Positions 1-7,279 are shown, counted from the stretch's first letter. The stretch: 10,939 nt of DNA from Proteobacteria bacterium HN_bin10 (GCA_002083515.1 LWDN01000097.1:388-11326), one strand, 5' to 3'. Numbers and translations are program-made. The notes: generated by a model not told the origin, from the letters alone.

Positions 1-429
1 GGCGACTGCTACGACCGCTATCACATCCGCATGGAAGAGATGCGCCAGTCGATCCGCATCATGAAGCAGTGTCTCGACCGGCTGGATAAAGAAAAGGGTC
101 CGGTTTCCGTACGGGACCAGAAGATCGTGCCGCCGAAACGCAGCGAGATGAAGCGCTCGATGGAAGCGCTGATCCATCACTTCAAGCTCTATACCGAAGG
201 CTTCCACGTGCCGGCCGGCGAGGTCTACGCGGCGGTCGAAGCGCCAAAAGGCGAGTTCGGCGTCTATCTCGTGGCCGACGGCACCAACAAGCCCTATCGC
301 TGCAAGATACGCGCGCCCGGCTTCGCGCATTTGCAGGCGATGGATTATCTCTCGCGTGGCTACATGCTCGCGGACGTGTCTGCGATCCTCGGCTCGCTCG
401 ACATCGTGTTCGGGGAGGTTGACCGCTAA
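1..429 (+). CDS. nuoD: NADH-quinone oxidoreductase subunit D, 3' end (partial)
   Basis: The reading frame is open from base 1 to the TAA at 427-429 and gives the last 142 residues of NuoD, the 49-kDa-type subunit of the peripheral arm. NuoD helps form the quinone-reduction pocket with NuoH and NuoB. The visible part begins with the conserved GDCYDRY stretch followed by RMEEMRQS. It ends with the family's C-terminal block: TEGFHVPAGEVYAAVEAPKG, then RCKIRAPGFAHLQ, and finally a LGSLDIVFGEVDR terminus. The N-terminal part, including the start codon, lies upstream of the window, and no damage is visible. The stop shares its last base with the nuoE start, which suggests translational coupling. 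The NuoD identity is firm; only the 5' boundary is unknown. Confidence 0.97.
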   Translation, partial: GDCYDRYHIRMEEMRQSIRIMKQCLDRLDKEKGPVSVRDQKIVPPKRSEMKRSMEALIHHFKLYTEGFHVPAGEVYAAVEAPKGEFGVYLVADGTNKPYRCKIRAPGFAHLQAMDYLSRGYMLADVSAILGSLDIVFGEVDR

Positions 430-1031
430 TGACCGTCCGTCGTCTCGCAGCAGAGCAGCCCAAGAGCTTCGCGTTCAACGCGAAGAACGTCGAATGGGCG
501 AAGAAGCAGATCGCGAAGTATCCCGAAGGCCGTCAGGCTTCCGCGGTGATCCCGCTTTTGTGGCAGGCGCAGAAGCAGGCCGGCGGCTGGCTGCCGGAAG
601 CTGCGATCCGTCATGTCGCCGACATGCTCGGCATGGCGCACATCCGCGTGCTCGAAGTCGCGACCTTCTACACGATGTTCAACCTCGAGCCCGTGGGCGA
701 GCACTTCATTCAGGTCTGCGGCACGACGCCTTGCGCGCTGCGCGGCGCCGAAGACCTGATCAAGGTCTGCAAGAAGCGCATTGGCGAACAGCGCGAAGTT
801 TCGAAGGACGGCAAGTTCTCGTGGCTCGAAGTCGAGTGTCTCGGCGCCTGCGTGAATGCGCCGATGGTGCAGATCAACGACGATTACTACGAAGACCTCA
901 CGCCGGAACTGCTCGAAAAGCTGATGGACGATCTTGCTAGCGGCAAGGAAGTGAAAGTCGGCCCGCAGATCGAGCGCCAGTATTCGGCGCCCGCGGGCGG
1001 TCTCACGACGCTGAAAGGCGAGGGGAAGTAA
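429..1031 (+). CDS. nuoE: NADH-quinone oxidoreductase subunit E (24-kDa type, [2Fe-2S] N1a)
   Basis: This 200-residue thioredoxin-fold subunit of the NADH-dehydrogenase module carries cluster N1a. The four ligands are visible as C97-x4-C102 (CGTTPC) and C137-x3-C141 (CLGAC). The N-terminal helical part has the family signatures GGWLPEAAI (about 52-60) and VATFYTMFN (about 77-85). The ATG overlaps the nuoD stop by one base (TAATG). A strong purine-rich ribosome site, GGGAGG at 413-418, lies about 10 bases upstream, so this start is well supported. The protein is somewhat longer than the E. coli form (about 166 residues) because of a C-terminal tail after residue 165, as is usual in alphaproteobacteria. 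NuoE docks on NuoF, encoded one base downstream. Confidence 0.97.
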   Translation: MTVRRLAAEQPKSFAFNAKNVEWAKKQIAKYPEGRQASAVIPLLWQAQKQAGGWLPEAAIRHVADMLGMAHIRVLEVATFYTMFNLEPVGEHFIQVCGTTPCALRGAEDLIKVCKKRIGEQREVSKDGKFSWLEVECLGACVNAPMVQINDDYYEDLTPELLEKLMDDLASGKEVKVGPQIERQYSAPAGGLTTLKGEGK

Positions 1032-1032
1032 C

Positions 1033-2346
<1,314 letters not shown>

Positions 2347-2351
2347 GGCGC

Positions 2352-2597
2352 GTGTTGCGCCGTGTCTTCCGAGCCTCCGCGTCTCGCGAGGGACGCAATG
2401 AGCAGCGCAAATTGCGGGCCGGCGTGGCGAATGCGCTTGCCGTGACCCTGATTGTGGCTGGGGTCGTGGGTCCCTATGTAAACCCGATGCTGGCGGCATC
2501 GCTGACGCCGGCGGTGCGCCTCGTGATGCTGGCCGCGGGCGTTCTTGTTCACCTGTTTGCCGCGCGTCTGGTTCGTGATATGGAAGATAGAACGTGA
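2352..2597 (+). CDS. Small two-helix membrane protein of unknown function
   Basis: I do not recognise this 81-residue product. The N-terminus (residues 1-22) is rich in Arg and Lys. Two hydrophobic stretches follow, at about 24-43 and 53-75, each long enough to span a membrane. A short charged tail ends in RLVRDMEDRT. By the positive-inside rule both termini would be cytoplasmic. The GTG start at 2352 lies five bases after the nuoF stop and eight bases after a GGAG (2340-2343), a reasonable ribosome site; TTG 2355 is an in-frame alternative. Its end overlaps the next small gene by four bases. Its position in the nuo operon suggests co-expression with complex I, but a role there (assembly factor, accessory membrane subunit) is inference only. 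It may correspond to the unidentified reading frames known in nuo clusters of other alphaproteobacteria. Confidence 0.7.
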   Translation: MLRRVFRASASREGRNEQRKLRAGVANALAVTLIVAGVVGPYVNPMLAASLTPAVRLVMLAAGVLVHLFAARLVRDMEDRT

Positions 2598-2719
2598 GTG
2601 AATTGGGCTTCACACCGGACATCGTTTTCACGCTGCTGTTGGCAGTGGGCTTCGGCGCTGTGTTTACGCTCTACGGCATTTGGCGCGATCGTCCCCCACG
2701 GTTGCCGCCGGCTGAATGA
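2594..2719 (+). CDS. Very small single-helix membrane protein of unknown function
   Basis: This is a 41-codon reading frame starting at GTG 2594, inside the GTGA that ends the 81-residue gene, and stopping at TGA 2717-2719. The product begins MSELGFTPDI and has one hydrophobic helix at about residues 9-30. It ends in a basic, proline-rich tail (RDRPPRLPPAE), so the C-terminus is probably cytoplasmic. A purine-rich GGAAGA at 2582-2587 sits six bases before the GTG. The stop overlaps the start of the next gene in an ATGA. Overlaps at both ends plus a ribosome site argue for a genuine translated gene despite its size. Nothing in the sequence gives a function. Similar size and topology are common among small accessory or assembly proteins of respiratory complexes, but that is only an analogy. 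Confidence 0.6.
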   Translation: MSELGFTPDIVFTLLLAVGFGAVFTLYGIWRDRPPRLPPAE

Positions 2720-3033
2720 AGAGCGAACGCGTTTTGAAACACTTCCTCCTCATCTACGACTACGCGCCTGACTGGATCGAGAAGCGTGGCGCGGTGCGGC
2801 CGGCGCATTTGGAACTCTGCCGCGCCTCGGCCGCGCGCGATGAGCTTCAACTTGGCGGCGCGGTGCCGAGCGACGAGCCTCCGTTCGGGCTGCTGCTGTT
2901 CAAGGCCGAGACCGCGCAGATCGCCGAGGATTTCGCCCGCGCCGATCCCTACACGAACCAGGGCGTGGTCGCGTCGTGGCGCGTGCGCGAGTGGATCACC
3001 GTGGTGGGCGAAGGCGCGCTGACGAAGGTCTGA
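2716..3033 (+). CDS. YciI-like domain protein
   Basis: This 105-residue protein has the YciI (YCII) ferredoxin-like alpha/beta fold signature. It opens with KHFLLIYDYAPDWIEKR. A conserved His is at position 31 (RPAHLEL), and GGAVPSDEPPFGLLLF is at about 47-62. The ADPY motif with Asp77 is followed by a final strand WRVREWITVVG. The His/Asp pair is the putative active-site pair of the family, whose reaction is not generally established. No signal peptide or membrane segment is seen, so it is probably cytosolic. ATG 2716 overlaps the preceding stop by four bases (ATGA) and has no clear ribosome site of its own, so translation is probably coupled. A start a few codons later (TTG 2734) would fit the family equally well. 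It is the last of the three genes inserted between nuoF and nuoG; no link to complex I chemistry is evident. Confidence 0.85.
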   Translation: MKSERVLKHFLLIYDYAPDWIEKRGAVRPAHLELCRASAARDELQLGGAVPSDEPPFGLLLFKAETAQIAEDFARADPYTNQGVVASWRVREWITVVGEGALTKV

Positions 3034-3055
3034 CGGGACGCCTGTGGGTTGGAGC

Positions 3056-3072
3056 GCGGGCCTCCGGCCCGC
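3056..3072. repeat. Short perfect GC-rich hairpin
   Basis: GCGGGCC at 3056-3062 pairs perfectly with GGCCCGC at 3066-3072 around a three-base loop. It lies 22 bases after the YciI-like stop. No T-run follows, so it is not a typical intrinsic terminator. The motif, with its flanking GGAGC, resembles short palindromes I recall being scattered through many GC-rich genomes; that part is recollection and was not checked. Confidence 0.6.
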
Positions 3073-3151
3073 ATGCGCGCCAGCAGCCGCGCGGCCTAAC
3101 CTACATATACCGCGCCGAACTTTCTAATTACTACATAATTGCAATCACTTA

Positions 3152-3246
3152 GGGGTCAGGCTCCGGGGTCGGGCATGCTCGTTCCAGAGCCGGTATGCAC
3201 GGCCCGAACAGGGACCGCCCCGAACCGCCGCTAAGCGCCTGTCCCC
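3152..3246. repeat. Putative short non-autonomous element with inverted ends
   Basis: GGGGTCAGGC at 3152-3161 and GCCTGTCCCC at 3237-3246 are inverted repeats matching at 9 of 10 positions, enclosing about 75 bases. A second GGGGTC lies at 3165-3170. Such TGACCCC/TGTCCCC ends recall sequences that accompany REP-associated tyrosine transposases in Proteobacteria. There is no transposase frame here, so at most this is a decayed or non-autonomous copy. No target-site duplication is obvious, so the element's boundaries are uncertain. Confidence 0.4.
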
Positions 3247-3316
3247 ACGGTCCTTTCGCCCACTTGCGGCGACGCAATAAATGGGTCATTCGCTGCCCGC
3301 GAAAGCGGCCAGACTC

Positions 3317-5383
3317 ATGACGAAAATCCTCGTCGACGGCGTTGAAGTCGACGTTCCTCCGGAACTGACGTTGTTGCAGGCGTGCGAAGCCGCCGGCGCC
3401 GAGATTCCGCGCTTTTGCTACCATGAGCGGCTGTCGATCGCCGGCAATTGCCGCATGTGCCTGATCGAGGTGAAGGTCGGCGGCAAATCGGGGCCGAAGC
3501 CGGTCGCCTCTTGCGCGCAGCAGGTAAAGGATTTGCCGCCCCCGCGCGACAATCTCTTGAACGAACTCGTCACCAAGAGCGCGACCGTCGAGAAGGCGCG
3601 CAAGGGCGTGATGGAGTTTCTACTGATCAACCACCCGCTCGATTGCCCGATCTGCGATCAAGGCGGTGAGTGCGATCTGCAGGACCAATCCGTCGCCTAT
3701 GGCCGCGGCGGTTCGCGCTTCGACGAGAACAAGCGCGCCGTCGAAGAGAAGTTCATGGGCCCGCTGGTGAAAACGGTGATGACGCGCTGCATCCAATGCA
3801 CGCGCTGCGTCCGCTTCGCCACCGAGGTCGCAGGCGTGCCGGAACTCGGCGCCACCGGCCGCGGCGAGGACATGGAAATCACCACCTATCTCGAAGCCTC
3901 GCTCTCAAGCGAGCTCTCGGCCAACGTGATCGATCTCTGCCCGGTGGGCGCGCTGACGTCGAAGCCCTATGCCTTCAACGCCCGCCCGTGGGAACTGAGC
4001 AAAACCGAGACCATCGACGTGATGGATGCGCTCGGTTCGAACATCCGCGTCGATGCGCGAGGCGACGCGGTGCTGCGGGTGCTGCCGCGCGTCAATGAAG
4101 AAATCAACGAAGAGTGGATTTCGGATAAGACCCGCTACGCCGAGGATGGGCTCTCGCGCCAGCGCCTGGATCGTCCGTTCATTCGCGAAGACGGCAAGTT
4201 GCGGGCCGCGTCGTGGAATGAGGCGCTGGCGGCTGCGGCCAAGGCGCTCTCCGGCGATCCGAAGAAGATCGGCGCCGTTGCCGGCGATCTCGCCTGCGCC
4301 GAGAGCATGAAGGCTGCGCTCGATCTCTTCCGGGCGCTGGGCTCGCCCAACACCGATTGCCGCGCCGACGGCGCCCAGATCGGCGGCGGCGCGCGGCAAG
4401 AATATCTGTTCAATTCCACCATCGCCGGCTTGGATGAAGCCGATGCGATCCTGCTGATCGGAACCAATCCGCGGCTCGAAGCGCCGGTGCTGAATGCGCG
4501 CATCCGCAAGGCCTGGCTGCGCGGCGCCGAGATCGGCGTGATCGGCGAAGCGGCGGACCTCACTTACAAGTACGCGCACATCGGCGCCGGGCCGCAATCG
4601 CTCGCCAAGCTCGGCGCCTTCGGCGACACACTGAAGCGGGCGCAACGCCCGATGGTGATTGTCGGCGCCGGCGCGCTGGCGCGGCCCGATGGCGCCGTTG
4701 TGCTGCGGGCGGCGGGAAAGATCGCCGCCGGCCTCAGCAAAGAGGGCTGGAACGCCTTCAACGTGCTGCACAGCGCCGCCTCTCGCGTCGCTGGACTCGA
4801 TCTTGGTTTCCTCCCGGGGCAGGGCGGCAAGAGCGCCAGCGAGATGCTGAAGGGCGGGCTCGATACTTTGCTTCTGTTGGGTGTCGATGAAGTAGCGCTG
4901 CCGCGCGTCGGCACGGTGATCTACATCGGCACGCATGGCGATGCGGGCGCGCATCGCGCCGACATCATCCTCCCGGGCGCCGCCTACACCGAAAAGGACG
5001 CAACCTGGGTCAACACCGAGGGCCGCGTGCAATATGGGCGTCGCGCGACGTTCCCGAAGGGCGACGCCAAGGAAGATTGGACCATTCTGCGCGCGCTTTC
5101 CGGGGTGATGGGTAAGACGCTGCCTTATGACTCGCTTGCCGCGCTGCGCCAGAAGATGATCGCCGATCACCCGAGCTTCGGTCAGGTCGACTACGCGCCT
5201 GGCGCGGCCGATAGCGCGAACTTCGACGCGGGGAAAATCGGCGCCGACGGCGAGCTTTCGGCCGATCCCTTCAGAACGCCGATTGCCGATTTCTATCTCA
5301 CCAATCCGATCGCGCGCGCGTCTCGAACCATGGCCGAATGCTCGCGCCTGCGCGCCGGCGCGCACAAGGTGGCCGCGGAATGA
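3317..5383 (+). CDS. nuoG: NADH-quinone oxidoreductase subunit G (75-kDa type)
   Basis: NuoG (688 residues from this start) carries electrons through three clusters in the peripheral arm. The [2Fe-2S] N1b ligands are C34, C45, C48 and C66. Cluster N5 is H106-x3-C110-x2-C113-x5-C119 (HPLDCPICDQGGEC). Cluster N4 is C158-x2-C161-x2-C164 plus C208 (DLCPVGAL). From about 215 onward comes a molybdopterin-oxidoreductase-like domain that is catalytically inactive in this family. The extra N7 cluster motif of E. coli-type NuoG is not seen, in line with the mitochondrial-like form. The frame is open to 3281, but I chose ATG 3317 because family members begin with a MTKI-VDG-type sequence directly. Neither start has a strong ribosome site. 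It is separated from its partner nuoF by three small genes and 283 non-coding bases. The spacing between C48 and C66 looks slightly longer than usual. Confidence 0.96.
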   Translation: MTKILVDGVEVDVPPELTLLQACEAAGAEIPRFCYHERLSIAGNCRMCLIEVKVGGKSGPKPVASCAQQVKDLPPPRDNLLNELVTKSATVEKARKGVMEFLLINHPLDCPICDQGGECDLQDQSVAYGRGGSRFDENKRAVEEKFMGPLVKTVMTRCIQCTRCVRFATEVAGVPELGATGRGEDMEITTYLEASLSSELSANVIDLCPVGALTSKPYAFNARPWELSKTETIDVMDALGSNIRVDARGDAVLRVLPRVNEEINEEWISDKTRYAEDGLSRQRLDRPFIREDGKLRAASWNEALAAAAKALSGDPKKIGAVAGDLACAESMKAALDLFRALGSPNTDCRADGAQIGGGARQEYLFNSTIAGLDEADAILLIGTNPRLEAPVLNARIRKAWLRGAEIGVIGEAADLTYKYAHIGAGPQSLAKLGAFGDTLKRAQRPMVIVGAGALARPDGAVVLRAAGKIAAGLSKEGWNAFNVLHSAASRVAGLDLGFLPGQGGKSASEMLKGGLDTLLLLGVDEVALPRVGTVIYIGTHGDAGAHRADIILPGAAYTEKDATWVNTEGRVQYGRRATFPKGDAKEDWTILRALSGVMGKTLPYDSLAALRQKMIADHPSFGQVDYAPGAADSANFDAGKIGADGELSADPFRTPIADFYLTNPIARASRTMAECSRLRAGAHKVAAE

Positions 5384-5398
5384 CGGCGCTCGCTCTTA

Positions 5399-5506
5399 TC
5401 GTCATTCCGGGGCTTCGCGCAGCGAAGAACCCGGAACCCAGGGGCGACCACACGGTTCTTCGATCCCCTGGATTCCGGATCGCGCTCGGCGCGCCCGGAA
5501 TGACGA
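5399..5506. repeat. REP-like palindromic intergenic repeat
   Basis: The 13-base arms TCGTCATTCCGGG (5399-5411) and CCCGGAATGACGA (5494-5506) are perfect inverted repeats. Inside, CCGGAACCCAGGGG (5431-5444) and CCCCTGGATTCCGG (5465-5478) pair at 13 of 14 positions. Alternatively two local hairpins can form. One is 5405-5436, with a perfect CTTCGC/GCGAAG inner stem (5413-5418 and 5422-5427). The other is 5472-5501, with ATTCCGG/CCGGAAT arms. The element nearly fills the 139-base nuoG-nuoH gap, leaving about 15 bases on each side. It closely resembles dispersed intergenic palindromes I know from alphaproteobacterial genomes. As RNA it would sit in the operon transcript, where it could affect mRNA stability or processing. 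Confidence 0.85.
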
Positions 5507-5522
5507 ACCTGCGGGTGAACGC

Positions 5523-6656
5523 ATGAACCCCGCAGCTGACTATGTGCCATTCATCGCACTCCCGGTCGAATGGGAGTGGGCGCTGATGAAGACGGGCCAG
5601 ATTCTAGCCATCGTCATTCTGCTGCTGCTGTCGCTGGCGTTCCTGCTGCTGTTCGATCGCAAGGTCTGGGCGGCGGTGCAGTTGCGCAAGGGACCGAATG
5701 TCGTCGGTCCCTTCGGATTGCTTCAGTCTTTCGCTGACTTCTTCAAGTTCGTGTTCAAGGAAATCGTCATCCCGGCTGGCGCGAACAAAACCGTGTTCAT
5801 CCTAGCCCCGCTGCTGACTTTCGTGCTCGCCTTCATCGGCTGGGCGGTGGTGCCGTGGGGACCGGGCGTGGTGATCGCCGATCTGAACGTCGGCATTCTC
5901 TATCTCTTCGCCATCAGTTCGCTCGGCGTTTACGGCATCATCATGGGCGGCTGGGCGTCGAACTCGAAATATCCGTTCCTCGGCGGTTTGCGCTCGGCGG
6001 CGCAGATGGTGAGCTACGAAGTCTCGATCGGCTTCATTCTCATTACCGTGCTGTTACTGGTCGGCTCGCTCAATCTGACCACGATCGTCGAGAGCCAGCG
6101 CGACGGCATCTGGGCGTGGAACGGCTTCCGGCTCTTCAACTTCGCCGACTTCCCCAACAACATCCTGGTCGGCGTCACCATGCTGGCGATGCTGGGGATG
6201 TTCTTCGTCTCGGCGCTGGCCGAGACCAACCGACCGCCGTTCGACCTGCCGGAAGCGGAGTCGGAACTCGTGGCGGGCTATCAGGTCGAATACTCATCGA
6301 CGCCATATCTGCTCTTCATGATCGGCGAGTACCTCAACATCGTGCTGATGTGCGCGATGACCAACATCCTTTTCCTCGGAGGCTGGCATTTGCCCTGGGG
6401 CGCCATCGAGAGCCTCGGCCTGAACCCTTTCTGGACAGGCGCCGCCGGCATGCTGGTGTTCTACGCCAAGATCTGGGTGATGTTCTTCATGTTCGCGATG
6501 GTGAAGGCGATCGTGCCGCGCTACCGCTACGATCAACTGATGCGTCTGGGCTGGAAGATCTTCCTGCCGACCTCGCTCGTGGCGGTTATCGTCATTGGCT
6601 ATTACGTGGCGTTCCTGGCGCCGGCCGCCACCAGCACCGTGGCCGGAGGTCCCTGA
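5523..6656 (+). CDS. nuoH: NADH-quinone oxidoreductase subunit H (ND1 type)
   Basis: NuoH (377 residues) is the membrane subunit that joins the two arms and forms the entrance of the quinone channel. About eight hydrophobic segments are visible, near 22-44, 91-113, 121-142, 164-183, 212-233, 267-289, 306-328 and 349-366. Conserved loops are DRKVWAAVQLRKGPNVVGP (45-63), SFADFFKFVFKE (69-80) and ETNRPPFDLPEAESE (234-248), the last being the family's acidic quinone-site loop. The frame is open upstream to 5283, but that extension would run through nuoG's end and the palindromic repeat. ATG 5523, preceded by GGGTGA, gives the usual short N-terminus before the first helix; ATG 5586 is a less likely alternative. 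It is followed after one base by nuoI. Confidence 0.95.
   Translation: MNPAADYVPFIALPVEWEWALMKTGQILAIVILLLLSLAFLLLFDRKVWAAVQLRKGPNVVGPFGLLQSFADFFKFVFKEIVIPAGANKTVFILAPLLTFVLAFIGWAVVPWGPGVVIADLNVGILYLFAISSLGVYGIIMGGWASNSKYPFLGGLRSAAQMVSYEVSIGFILITVLLLVGSLNLTTIVESQRDGIWAWNGFRLFNFADFPNNILVGVTMLAMLGMFFVSALAETNRPPFDLPEAESELVAGYQVEYSSTPYLLFMIGEYLNIVLMCAMTNILFLGGWHLPWGAIESLGLNPFWTGAAGMLVFYAKIWVMFFMFAMVKAIVPRYRYDQLMRLGWKIFLPTSLVAVIVIGYYVAFLAPAATSTVAGGP
6645..6650 (+). promoter_or_regulatory. Ribosome binding site deciding the nuoI start
   Basis: GGAGGT, seven bases before ATG 6658, is a near-consensus Shine-Dalgarno inside the last codons of nuoH. It supports ATG 6658 over in-frame upstream starts (the frame is open back to 6595). 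Confidence 0.75.
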
Positions 6657-6657
6657 C

Positions 6658-7146
6658 ATGTCACGTCTGCTCCAGGCCGCGAAAGGCGCATTGATGCTGG
6701 ACATGCTGGGCGGCTTCGCGCTCGGCATGAAATATTTCTTCACCCGCAAAGCGACGGTGAATTACCCCTTTGAGAAGGGCCCGCTCTCGCCCCGTTTCCG
6801 CGGCGAGCACGCGCTTCGGCGCTACGCCAATGGCGAAGAGCGCTGCATTGCTTGCAAACTCTGCGAAGCAATCTGCCCGGCGCAAGCGATTACCATCGAG
6901 GCGGAGCCGCGCGAAGACGGTTCGCGCCGCACCACGCGCTACGACATCGACATGGTGAAGTGCATCTATTGCGGCTTCTGCCAGGAGGCGTGCCCGGTGG
7001 ATGCGATCGTCGAGGGGCCGAACTTCGAGTTCGCGACCGAGACGCGCGAGGAACTGTACTACGACAAGGAGCGGCTGCTCGCGAACGGCGATCGCTGGGA
7101 GCGGGAGATCGCGAAGAATTTGGAGCTCGACGCGCCGTATCGGTGA
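6658..7146 (+). CDS. nuoI: NADH-quinone oxidoreductase subunit I (23-kDa type, two [4Fe-4S])
   Basis: NuoI (162 residues) is the 8Fe ferredoxin-like subunit that passes electrons via clusters N6a and N6b towards NuoB and quinone. The two binding motifs are complete. The first is C63-x2-C66-x2-C69-x3-C73 (CIACKLCEAICP), and the second is C102-x2-C105-x2-C108-x3-C112 (CIYCGFCQEACP). An amphipathic N-terminus (LLQAAKGALMLDMLGGFALG) is followed by KYFFTRKATVNYPFEKGPLS and RFRGEHALRRY, typical of the alphaproteobacterial and mitochondrial TYKY subunit. The C-terminus has EELYYDKERLL. The start follows the nuoH stop by one base and has a strong ribosome site. It is the last gene before a 156-base gap occupied by a palindromic repeat. 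Confidence 0.97.
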   Translation: MSRLLQAAKGALMLDMLGGFALGMKYFFTRKATVNYPFEKGPLSPRFRGEHALRRYANGEERCIACKLCEAICPAQAITIEAEPREDGSRRTTRYDIDMVKCIYCGFCQEACPVDAIVEGPNFEFATETREELYYDKERLLANGDRWEREIAKNLELDAPYR

Positions 7147-7165
7147 CGGCGGTCGAGTTTAGCAA

Positions 7166-7279
7166 CCCCTTCTCCCTTGCGGAGGAGGGGCAGGGGAGGA
7201 GGGGCGTTCAAACGCTCAGGCGCCAGCAGAAGCTGCTCGCCCCTCACCCCCTAACCCCCTCTCCGCGAGGGAGAGGGGG
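7166..7279. repeat. Three-hairpin intergenic palindromic repeat
   Basis: Three stems follow one another. CCCCTTCTCC/GGAGGAGGGG lies at 7166-7175 and 7181-7190, with one G-T pair. GAGGGGCG/CGCCCCTC lies at 7199-7206 and 7238-7245, enclosing a smaller AGCAG/CTGCT stem (7225-7229 and 7233-7237). A perfect 10-bp CCCCCTCTCC/GGAGAGGGGG lies at 7255-7264 and 7270-7279. The flanking CCCCTCACCCCCTAACCCC is the kind of sequence I recall from dispersed repeats in many Proteobacteria. It fills most of the nuoI-nuoJ gap and ends 23 bases before the nuoJ start. No T-run follows the last stem, so a terminator role is doubtful; an mRNA-stability or processing role is possible but unproven. Confidence 0.8.

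Larger units (their letters stand above)
3034..3316 (+). other. Long intergenic region between the YciI-like gene and nuoG
   Basis: This is the largest non-coding stretch in the window (283 bases) and the only clear break in the tightly packed cluster. It contains a perfect 7-bp hairpin (3056-3072) and a perfect 10-bp palindrome GCCGCGCGGC (3086-3095). An unusually AT-rich island at about 3110-3150 is followed by a segment bounded by inverted ends (3152-3246). The AT-rich island would be the natural place for a promoter driving nuoG and downstream genes, but I cannot identify a -35/-10 pair with standard spacing, so none is called. No open frame here looks coding on either strand. Confidence 0.6.

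Noticed and set aside
3281..3316. Twelve-codon N-terminal extension of NuoG (ATG 3281)
   Set aside because: Family members begin directly with a MTKI-VDG-like sequence. The extension has no strong ribosome site and no conserved look.
3149..3424. Reverse-strand 91-codon frame across the nuoG upstream region
   Set aside because: Half of it is antisense to nuoG and the rest runs through the putative repeat. It has no domain or ribosome-site evidence.
3905..5365. Long reverse-strand open frame (486 codons) opposite nuoG
   Set aside because: It is a codon-bias shadow of GC-rich nuoG. The product is Arg/Ala-rich low-complexity sequence with no recognisable domain, and the opposite strand encodes an unmistakable NuoG.
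5283..5522. In-frame 80-codon N-terminal extension of nuoH
   Set aside because: It overlaps the end of nuoG and translates through the palindromic repeat. NuoH proteins do not have such an extension, and ATG 5523 fits the family.
5855..6694. Second-frame open reading frame inside nuoH and nuoI
   Set aside because: Its Arg/His/Gly-rich translation is out of frame with nuoH, whose membrane segments and quinone-loop motif are clear.
7255..7279. Intrinsic terminator between nuoI and nuoJ
   Set aside because: The stem is strong, but no T-run follows. A complete stop here would silence the essential membrane-arm genes; a repeat element explains it better.
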